Source: Nostoc linckia FACHB-104
Lineage (GTDB): Bacteria; Cyanobacteriota; Cyanobacteriia; Cyanobacteriales; Nostocaceae
Assembly: GCF_014696615.1 (NCBI RefSeq)
Contig: NZ_JACJQJ010000007.1
Span: forward strand, 124,001 to 188,000
Direction: 5' to 3'
Length of the DNA: 64,000 nt
Below the pieces are notes generated by a model. It did not search any database, was not told the DNA's origin, and saw only the letters and a program-made list of their open reading frames with translations. A program made the translations under genes and the position numbers. Shown in pieces: positions 54,870 to 61,881 of the stretch (positions within the stretch are counted from its first letter, which is position 1; the number at the start of each line of letters is the position of its first letter).

Positions 54870-55748
54870 GTGTCTCAAACGCGCAGCTGGTTAGTTAAGG
54901 TCGTGCTGGCTCTGGCAGTTCTTGCTTTCGTGGGTATTTCGATGGTTCCGCTGTTTGCTGCATTTAATCAACAAAATGATAAGCAAATTCCAGCCCAGAA
55001 CAACGCCAGCGCTGGGAACAATGTGGCTTCAACTGACCAAAAATCAAAACTCCAAGATGAAGTTCGTGGTTATCAGCTGGTTTTGCAACGGGAACCAGAA
55101 AATCAAACTGCTCTTAAAGGCCTGCTACAAGCAAGGTTACAACTTTTAAGTCTCAAAGAGGGAGATATTCAAGGTGTAATTGAACCTTTAGAAAAGTTAG
55201 CCAAGCTGAATCCAGAACAAACCGAATACGCTGTTCTTTTGGCTCAAGCCAAGCAGCAAATTGGCGATAAGGAAGGTGCAGCTCAAGCTTACCGCAGTGT
55301 TTTAAGTACAAAACCAGGGGATTTAAAAGCTTTACAAGGGATGGTGTCTCTGTTGTTAAGTCAACAACGTCCTGAAGCTGCTATCGGTTTATTGCAAGAT
55401 ACTTTATCCGCCGCCCCCCAAGCTAATAAAATTCAGCCGGGAAGTGTAGATACGATTGCCGTACAGGTGCTTTTAGGCACTGTTCATGCCTCGCAGAAAC
55501 GTTATACTCAAGCGATCTCCGCATACGACCAAGCAATCCAAAAAGATCCCAAGGATTTTCGTCCTGTTTTGGCTAAGGCTATGTTACTGAAGCAACAAGG
55601 CAAAGTTACAGAAGCTAAACCTTTATTTAATACTGCTTCGGCTTTAGCACCTGCTCAATACAAAGATGAAATTAATAAAGCAGCAGAAGCTTCTCCAACT
55701 CCCGCGCCAACCGCATCGTCTACAGCCTCACCAGCAAGTAAACCATAA
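54870..55748 (+). CDS. TPR-repeat protein with N-terminal membrane anchor
   Basis: A 292-residue protein starting at a GTG with GAAGGAAG upstream. A membrane helix (about 8-30) is followed by about four to five TPR motifs (YQLVLQREPENQTALKGLLQARLQLL, YAVLLAQAKQQIGDKEGAAQAYRSVLSTKPGD, YTQAISAYDQAIQKDPKDFRPVLAKAMLLKQQGK) and a Pro/Ser/Thr-rich end. It should be a membrane-anchored scaffold for protein contacts, facing the periplasm or lumen. Its partner is unknown. Confidence 0.85.
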   Translation: MSQTRSWLVKVVLALAVLAFVGISMVPLFAAFNQQNDKQIPAQNNASAGNNVASTDQKSKLQDEVRGYQLVLQREPENQTALKGLLQARLQLLSLKEGDIQGVIEPLEKLAKLNPEQTEYAVLLAQAKQQIGDKEGAAQAYRSVLSTKPGDLKALQGMVSLLLSQQRPEAAIGLLQDTLSAAPQANKIQPGSVDTIAVQVLLGTVHASQKRYTQAISAYDQAIQKDPKDFRPVLAKAMLLKQQGKVTEAKPLFNTASALAPAQYKDEINKAAEASPTPAPTASSTASPASKP

Positions 55749-56228
55749 GAATTAAGGGTTAAGGGTCAACGAATTTTGGATTTTAGATTTTGCGGAAAGT
55801 TGCGTGCGGGGGTTCCCCGACTTGTAGCAACTGCCGTCAAACTTTTCAAGACGGATTTTGGATTTTGGATTTTTAGATTGTTTTTGATGAACCAAAAAAT
55901 CTCAAATCGGCAATCTAAAACCTAAAATTGGCTTGGTCAAGGAGAGCCAGTGCGCCCTCTCGGTTCTCCGAATTTTACCCCTGAAAGCTTTCCCACAGGG
56001 TAGGAACTGGCGTTAAAAAGCCAAATTTTTCTCCTGTTGTCCTTTTCCCTTTCCTATGACCAATTACCAATTACCCATTACCCTTTCCCCTTTTCCCTTT
56101 TAAGTAATAATACTTATAGTATATAAAATAAAAAATTTTGCAGCCTTGATGTGAGTAGATGTACGGTTTTGGGATTAATAAACGAGTACACCGTTGTTCA
56201 CAGAACAGGCTTCAAAAGGAAAAATTTT
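55749..56228. other. Intergenic gap before the PhnD-like operon
   Basis: About 480 bases with repeats (GGATTTTAGATTTTG units, a GTTGC...GCAAC hairpin near 55799-55834, ACCAATTACC units 56058-56085). The promoter of the operon is expected close to 56100-56228. No gene was seen. Confidence 0.4.
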
Positions 56229-57194
56229 ATGTATCAGCAACTTTTTTGTAAAGTTGTGGATAGTTTACCTAGAATAAAGGCTAGTTTCTGGCTTGCAGTA
56301 TTAGCGATCGCTCTATTAGGTACAAGCTGTAGTGCAACTAGTGAAAGTTCCTCTGCAATTCCAGCGAGTACAGCTCAATCACCTAGTAGCAGCAAGCCAA
56401 AGCAAGATGAACAAGCTGCAATCACAATGGCGGTGATTCCTTGGCAAGTTTCTTCTGAACAAGAACAGAAACTGCAACCTTTGGCGGACTATTTAAGCAA
56501 AACCCTGAAGCGACCTTTTAAATTTGAAATTGCCAAGAACTACGAAACAGCGGTTGAGTTATTAATTCAAGGGAAAGTAGATTTAGCCTACTTAGGGCCA
56601 AGTAGCTACATTACGGCTCGTCTTCGGGATTCTCAAATTGAACCTCTAGTTTCTCCTATTAATCAAGATACTAAGCGGCCTTGGTACACATCTGTAATTA
56701 TTACTAGAAAAACTAGTGGTATCCAAAATTTACAAAATTTAAAAGGTAAGAGATTTGCTTTTGTCAGTAAGTTATCTGCTTCTGGATATGTTGTACCAAT
56801 GGCTAAATTTCAAGAACTTGGTATTCATCCAGAAAAAGACTTTGCTGCGGTGATTTTTGCTGGTAGCCACGATAAATCTAAGCAAGCTTTAATCAATGGT
56901 GAAGTAGATGCGATCGCAGATGATAGGCGGTCTTATACTGGACAAATTAAACAAGGGAAAATTGATCCCAAAAAATACCCAATCATTTGGGAATCTGTTC
57001 CATTACCTAGCGTACCTATTGTTGCTGCTAGTAAAGTCTCTACGGAATTAAAAAATACTTTGAAACAGGTCTTGATTGATGCACCAGCAGGTCTAATCGA
57101 CCCTAGTGGCGCTGTCGGAGTTGGCTATACTCTGGTGCAAGATGGCGATTATGACATCATGAGAGAGTTTCAAAAACGAGTTCCCACTAAATAA
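56229..57194 (+). CDS. Phosphate/phosphite/phosphonate-type substrate-binding lipoprotein (PhnD-like)
   Basis: A 321-residue lipoprotein with lipobox LLGTSC and a Ser/Pro linker. The domain reads as PhnD/SsuA-like periplasmic binding protein type 2: TMAVIPWQVSSEQEQKLQPLADYLSKTL, AVELLIQGKVDLAYLGPSSYITA, LKGKRFAFVSKLSASGYVVPMAKF. AAGGA lies 8-12 bases before the ATG at 56229; a start at 56151 is less likely. There is no ABC permease or ATPase beside it; a histidine kinase starts 14 bases later, so it is probably a sensor input and not a transporter part. Its ligand is unknown. Confidence 0.88.
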   Translation: MYQQLFCKVVDSLPRIKASFWLAVLAIALLGTSCSATSESSSAIPASTAQSPSSSKPKQDEQAAITMAVIPWQVSSEQEQKLQPLADYLSKTLKRPFKFEIAKNYETAVELLIQGKVDLAYLGPSSYITARLRDSQIEPLVSPINQDTKRPWYTSVIITRKTSGIQNLQNLKGKRFAFVSKLSASGYVVPMAKFQELGIHPEKDFAAVIFAGSHDKSKQALINGEVDAIADDRRSYTGQIKQGKIDPKKYPIIWESVPLPSVPIVAASKVSTELKNTLKQVLIDAPAGLIDPSGAVGVGYTLVQDGDYDIMREFQKRVPTK

Positions 57195-57208
57195 CACGAC
57201 AAACAAGT

Positions 57209-59422
57209 ATGCGAATTACGACCAAGTGTATTGGGTCTTCTTTGATTGTCGGGGGACTGGTTATTTCCACTCTAGTTGGTGGTGATATATTCATTAGGGT
57301 ATCTGAAGCAACAGCCCAAAAAAAACAAACTAGAAATGCTCAAGCTCTAACAACTATTCTGCAAATTAATGTTGCTTTGAATAATCAAGTAGCAAGTCTT
57401 AAAGACATGATTTTGCTGAGGAATGAGCCTGCTAATCTGCGGAAATACCAAGATGCTTTATCGGAATTTGTCACTAATTTATCAGCACTAGAAGATTTAA
57501 AGCCAGGGGTAGCTTCAGAGTTGGCTAAAATTCGCGATCGCCATTATCTTTTAGCTGAAGTAGTCACAGAACTTACAAGTCAATCTCATACAGAAGAACC
57601 CTTAGGGTTAGTGCAATCTCAACAAGATTTTCGGGTGATTAATGCTTTTTCTAGGGATATTGAACTGTATTTAAAGGTATTAACTCAAAAACTCCAAGAA
57701 GACTATGCTAAAGACAAGCATGAATTTGAGCATTTCAAGCAGACTACTCAACTTGTTAGACAAATTCTCATATTCTCTATTCTGCTAATTTTTAGCGGTC
57801 AGTTATTGCTAATTCTTTTACCAGTAGTTCGCTCGATTCAAAAGCTACAACAAGGAGCGTTAATTATTGGTAATGGCAATCTAGAATACCGCTTAGATAT
57901 CAAGACTCAAGATGAAATTGAAGAATTGGCAGATGCATTTAACCAAATGTCTGCAACTTTAGCTGCTTCTTATCGCTCACTCGAATTAAGGAAAGAACTT
58001 GCTGATCAAGCAAATCGTGCCAAAAGTGAGTTTTTAGCTAACATGAGCCACGAATTGCGAACTCCACTGAACGGTATTTTAGGTTATGCTCAAATTCTTC
58101 AAAGAGATATGAGCATTACAGCTAAACAGCGTGATGGTTTAAGAATAATTCATCAATGTGGTTCACATCTCCTCACATTAATTAACGATATTTTAGATTT
58201 ATCTAAAATTGAAGCTCAGAAAATGGAACTGTACTGTAATGACTTCCATTTTCCAGCATTTCTTCAGAATGTCGTAGAAATTTGTCGCATTCGTGCAGAA
58301 CAAAAAGGTATCTCATTCATTTATCAACCATCTGCCGATCTACCCACAGGTATATCAGCAGATGAAAAACGTTTACGTCAAGTATTAATTAATTTATTGG
58401 GCAATGCTATTAAGTTCACTGAAACAGGCGGCGTACAGTTTATTGTAACTGTGTTAGAGCAATCTACATTAACTACAAAAATTCGCTGTCAAATTAGTGA
58501 TACAGGAATTGGCATGAGCCAAGAACAGATAGAGAAAATATTTTTGCCTTTTGAGCAGGTAGGAGATAACCAAAAGCAATCAGAGGGAACTGGTTTAGGT
58601 TTAGCTATTAGCCAAAAAATTGTGCAATTAATGGGTAGTAAAATTCAGGTTAAAAGTGAATTAAATCAGGGTAGTACATTTTGGATTGATTTGGATTTAC
58701 AAGAATCATCTGACTGGATGCAGTCAGTGAGAACAATAGCTGGTGACCAAATTGTTGGCATTGCTAATGGCAAGCGAAAAGTTTTAATTGTAGATGATAA
58801 ATGGGAAAACCGTTCAGTTATTGTCAATCTGCTTCAAGAATTAGGATTTGAAATTGCAGAAGCATCTAACGGTGAAGAAGCTTTAGAAAAAGCTGGTCAA
58901 TTTTTTCCTGATTTAATAATTACAGACTTAGCAATGCCTGTAATGGATGGGTTTGAACTGACACGTCGCCTGCGGCGATTACCTGAGTTTCAAGATTTAG
59001 CAATTATTGTTTCATCTGCTAGCGTATTCGAGTCTGACGAACACAAGAGTATAGGAGTTGGTGCAGATGACTTTCTTCCTAAACCTGTACATATGGAAGA
59101 TTTATTTTTGAAATTACAGCAATACTTACAAGTTGAGTGGATCTATGAGTCCCTACAGTCAAAAGCAACTGTAGCAGTTATTCCTGTTAATCCTCAAATT
59201 GCAGTCAATGAATTAATTGTGATTCCGCCTGGAGAAGTTGAGCAACTTTTTGAATTGGCGATGAGAGGAAACATTAAGGGTATTCGCGAGCAAGCAGAAA
59301 AGCTCAAACAGTTAGATGAAAAATTTATACCCTTTGCTCAAGAGTTACTACAACTCGCAAAAAGCTTTCAAATCGACAAAATCAAAGAGTTTATTCAGAT
59401 ATATCGAGGAGAGAACCAATGA
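57209..59422 (+). CDS. Hybrid sensor histidine kinase with receiver domain
   Basis: A 737-residue membrane kinase. Helices at about 9-26 and 185-207 bracket a helical periplasmic domain (about 40-180). HAMP follows (208-260), then HisKA with His281 (NMSHELRTPLNG), the ATPase with NLLGNAIKFT, and a receiver near 524-640 with VDDKWENRS and DLAMPVMDG (phosphoacceptor Asp near 573), then a helical tail. It probably senses its PhnD-like partner, encoded 14 bases upstream. The stop overlaps the next start as ATGA, so a phosphorelay to that gene product is likely. Confidence 0.9.
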   Translation: MRITTKCIGSSLIVGGLVISTLVGGDIFIRVSEATAQKKQTRNAQALTTILQINVALNNQVASLKDMILLRNEPANLRKYQDALSEFVTNLSALEDLKPGVASELAKIRDRHYLLAEVVTELTSQSHTEEPLGLVQSQQDFRVINAFSRDIELYLKVLTQKLQEDYAKDKHEFEHFKQTTQLVRQILIFSILLIFSGQLLLILLPVVRSIQKLQQGALIIGNGNLEYRLDIKTQDEIEELADAFNQMSATLAASYRSLELRKELADQANRAKSEFLANMSHELRTPLNGILGYAQILQRDMSITAKQRDGLRIIHQCGSHLLTLINDILDLSKIEAQKMELYCNDFHFPAFLQNVVEICRIRAEQKGISFIYQPSADLPTGISADEKRLRQVLINLLGNAIKFTETGGVQFIVTVLEQSTLTTKIRCQISDTGIGMSQEQIEKIFLPFEQVGDNQKQSEGTGLGLAISQKIVQLMGSKIQVKSELNQGSTFWIDLDLQESSDWMQSVRTIAGDQIVGIANGKRKVLIVDDKWENRSVIVNLLQELGFEIAEASNGEEALEKAGQFFPDLIITDLAMPVMDGFELTRRLRRLPEFQDLAIIVSSASVFESDEHKSIGVGADDFLPKPVHMEDLFLKLQQYLQVEWIYESLQSKATVAVIPVNPQIAVNELIVIPPGEVEQLFELAMRGNIKGIREQAEKLKQLDEKFIPFAQELLQLAKSFQIDKIKEFIQIYRGENQ

Positions 59423-60807
59423 ATTCAGCAGTTGTCGAAACCGGGGTAATTTTAATTGTTGATGATAACCCCAATAATTTAGAAGTTTTATCAGAAGCTT
59501 TGATGGACACAGGCTGGGAAATATTAGTGGCTGTGAATGGTGAAGGTGCGATCGCCCAAGCTGAATATGCTAACCCTGATATCATTTTGTTAGATGTGAT
59601 GATGCCGGGGATTGATGGATTTACTACGTGCGATCGCTTAAAATCAAATTCAATAACTGCTGATATTCCCATTATCTTTATGACGGCTCTTTCTGAAACT
59701 GTCGATAAAGTTAAAGGCTTAAATTTAGGAGCAGTAGACTATATTACCAAGCCATTTGAGCAACAAGAAGTATTAGCTCGTGTCCAGACTCATTTAAGAA
59801 TTCGTCATCTCACCAAGCAACTGCAAAATCAGAATCAGCAACTTCAACAAGAAGTAGCAGAACGTCTGTTAGTAGAAGCGAAATTACAAAGCTTGACTCA
59901 AGATTTAGAACAACGGGTAGAAGAAAGAACAACCCAACTTTCTCATGCTTTGTCTCATCTTCAGCAAACGCAGGTAAACCTGGTACAACGAGAAAAAATG
60001 TCTGCTTTGGGGGAATTAGTTGCAGGAATTGCCCATGAAATTAATAATCCTGTAAACTTTATTTTAGGCAATCTTGGTCACGCTTCAGAATATACTCAAA
60101 GCTTTATTGAATTGTTAAATCTCTATCAAAAATATTATCCCGAACCAGTAGAGGAAATAGTCGATAAAATTGATGAAATCGATTTAAATTATTTGATATG
60201 TGATTTTCCAGAAATCATTTTATCAATGCATAAAGGTACAAAGCGCATGGCTCAAATGATTCGCGCTCTGAGGCATTTTTCTCGCCGCGATGATACACTT
60301 GCAGAACTAACAGATATTCATGAAGGTATCGACAGTACATTATTAATTTTGCAGTATCGCCTGAAAGCTAACCCAGAACGTCCAGCAATTCAAATAATTA
60401 AAGAGTATGCCACATTGCCGCTAGTAGAATGTTTTCCTGGGCCCTTAAACCAAGTGTTTATGAATCTCTTGGCTAATGCTATTGATGCCATTGAGGAATC
60501 ATTTATCAAAAGTCATACTTCACTGGCAGATTACACAGGAAAAATTACAATTCGTACTAGCATACCAGAACAGCGTTCAGTAGTAATTATTCAAATTACT
60601 GACAATGGAATTGGCATGACAGAAGAGGTCAAACAACGTTTAGCTGAACCAATGTTTACCACTAAACCTGTTGGTAAAGGCACCGGATTAGGTTTGTCTA
60701 TTAGTCGGCAAATTATTGAAGAACAACATCGAGGAGCTATTTGGTTTGTGTCTCAAGCAGGAGAAGGTACAGAATTTTCCATTGAAATTCCTGTAGTGAG
60801 AAATTAG
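59419..60807 (+). CDS. Response-regulator histidine kinase (receiver-HisKA-ATPase)
   Basis: A 462-residue soluble protein. An N-terminal receiver has DDNPNN and the phosphoacceptor Asp59 in LLDVMMPG; a coiled coil (about 130-190) leads to HisKA with His206 (IAHEINNPVNF) and an ATPase with NQVFMNLLANAIDAI, DNGIGMT and GKGTGLGLS. The layout fits a relay between the upstream hybrid kinase and a later target. The transmitter resembles that of the five-GAF kinase at 6725. Overlap of four bases couples it to the hybrid kinase gene. No DNA-binding domain lies nearby. Confidence 0.9.
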   Translation: MNSAVVETGVILIVDDNPNNLEVLSEALMDTGWEILVAVNGEGAIAQAEYANPDIILLDVMMPGIDGFTTCDRLKSNSITADIPIIFMTALSETVDKVKGLNLGAVDYITKPFEQQEVLARVQTHLRIRHLTKQLQNQNQQLQQEVAERLLVEAKLQSLTQDLEQRVEERTTQLSHALSHLQQTQVNLVQREKMSALGELVAGIAHEINNPVNFILGNLGHASEYTQSFIELLNLYQKYYPEPVEEIVDKIDEIDLNYLICDFPEIILSMHKGTKRMAQMIRALRHFSRRDDTLAELTDIHEGIDSTLLILQYRLKANPERPAIQIIKEYATLPLVECFPGPLNQVFMNLLANAIDAIEESFIKSHTSLADYTGKITIRTSIPEQRSVVIIQITDNGIGMTEEVKQRLAEPMFTTKPVGKGTGLGLSISRQIIEEQHRGAIWFVSQAGEGTEFSIEIPVVRN

Positions 60808-60891
60808 GAATTTGTCATTTGGTAATGGGTAATTGGTAATTGGTAATTGGTGTTTGCTATTTCTTCCCTACCCCCTGCTTTTTCCCCAGCT
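60808..60891. repeat. Short STRR run between converging genes
   Basis: GGTAATGGGTAATTGG-type heptamers occupy 60822-60853. A C-rich piece follows. No terminator was recognised. Confidence 0.6.
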
Positions 60892-61512
60892 TTACGCTCC
60901 TTCAATGGCTGCTACAACACCAAAGATTAAGAACAAGCAACCGCCAATTAAAGTTAGCTGACGTTCGGAGATGCGTCCCGCAATCATTTTGCCACCAATG
61001 ACTGCGATCGCAGCACAAATGGCGTGTCCTAATACTGCGCCTAAAGTCACCCCAATGGGATTATTACCAGCGGCTAGGGCAATGGTAGCAATTTGTGTGC
61101 GATCGCCCCACTCGGCCATGAATGTTAAGGTAAAGGCTTCGATTAAAATTGCCACTGGGGTTTTACGTTTGGGTAATTGTAAATCTGCTTGCTTTACCGC
61201 CGCTTCCGCTTCTTCTACAACTTCCGCATCACAACTAGCCGCTGACATTTTACTACCTTGGTACAGCAGCTTGAGACCAAAGGCAATAAACAAAGCGATT
61301 TCGGCATAATGAATATAAATTTTGGGCAATAAAGATACTGTTTGTCCCAAAACTACCGAAAGGATTGTCATTGCAGCTAAAGCGCCTGTTACTCCTATAA
61401 ATACCAAGCGTCTTGGGTGATGCATTGCCAAAATTACGGCGATAAAAAATGTTTTATCCCCTAACTCGGAAATTGTAATTAGTAACAAACCCGCGGTAAA
61501 AGCTGTTAGCAC
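60892..61512 (-). CDS. GDT1/TMEM165-family cation exporter (Mn2+, Mnx-like)
   Basis: A 206-residue membrane protein with six helices and the two family motifs ELGDKT (16-21) and EWGDRT (134-139), which line the cation path. Cyanobacterial relatives (Mnx) export manganese from the cytoplasm, to lumen or periplasm. The GTG at 61512 is chosen: AGGAG lies 9-13 bases before it, and all residues of a longer frame to 61656 are translated from a manganese riboswitch. The riboswitch supports manganese as substrate. The central loop (about 85-117) is acidic and cytoplasmic. Confidence 0.9.
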   Translation of the reverse strand: MLTAFTAGLLLITISELGDKTFFIAVILAMHHPRRLVFIGVTGALAAMTILSVVLGQTVSLLPKIYIHYAEIALFIAFGLKLLYQGSKMSAASCDAEVVEEAEAAVKQADLQLPKRKTPVAILIEAFTLTFMAEWGDRTQIATIALAAGNNPIGVTLGAVLGHAICAAIAVIGGKMIAGRISERQLTLIGGCLFLIFGVVAAIEGA

Positions 61513-61606
61513 TATCTCAAGCTCCTGAAAAATCGTTGACTGCGATGGAGCTTGATGAGAACCAAAAGACCTCACCAAGCTCCACACTTTTGGGTGTGAA
61601 CTCGGT
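61513..61606 (-). promoter_or_regulatory. Expression platform of the Mn2+ riboswitch (translational switch)
   Basis: On the minus strand three mutually exclusive elements can be read: GGAGCTTGGTGAG (61571-61583), CTCATCAAGCTCC (61547-61559) and the ribosome-binding GGAGCTTGA (61517-61525). The middle one pairs with either neighbour, 13 or 9 base pairs. Sequestering or freeing the ribosome site is thus built in. Confidence 0.7.
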
Positions 61607-61712
61607 GAAGGTCTCGCTTCCAAATACTGAATACTTGTCATCTGAACCAGGCTCATCGCCAGTATGTTGACTCAGATGGGCTGGCTTCTAATGCCAGCAG
61701 CTACTCCCCTTC
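61607..61712 (-). promoter_or_regulatory. yybP-ykoY manganese riboswitch aptamer
   Basis: On the minus strand GAAGGGGAGTAGCTGC opens the aptamer and GCGAGACCTTC closes it; GAAGG pairs with CCTTC as the closing stem. Inside, CTGGC/GCCAG and CATCTGA/TCAGATG form the arms, and GTCAACATACT lies between. These are the conserved words of the yybP-ykoY family, which binds Mn2+. It sits 95 bases before the GDT1 start. Confidence 0.88.
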
Positions 61713-61795
61713 TATATCAATTTGAATTGTATATTTGTCTTAGTAAAGAGTCAAGACAATGTGCGATCGCCTGAAATCACATCGAACTCAGGTGG

Positions 61796-61881
61796 TAATG
61801 GGTAATGGGTAATGGGTAATGGGTAATTGCTTTTCTCCCCTTGTCCCCTTGTCCCCCTGCTCCCTGCCCCCTTGCCTCTCC
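61796..61881. repeat. STRR runs upstream of the riboswitch-controlled gene
   Basis: Four GGTAATGGGTAATGG heptamers (61794-61829) and CCCCTTGTCCCCTTGTCC units (61838-61870) lie between the riboswitch and the helicase gene end. Confidence 0.7.

Noticed and set aside
61513-61656. Extra 48 N-terminal residues of the GDT1 gene
   Set aside because: The DNA is a riboswitch leader; AGGAG and GTG at 61512 give a family-length protein.
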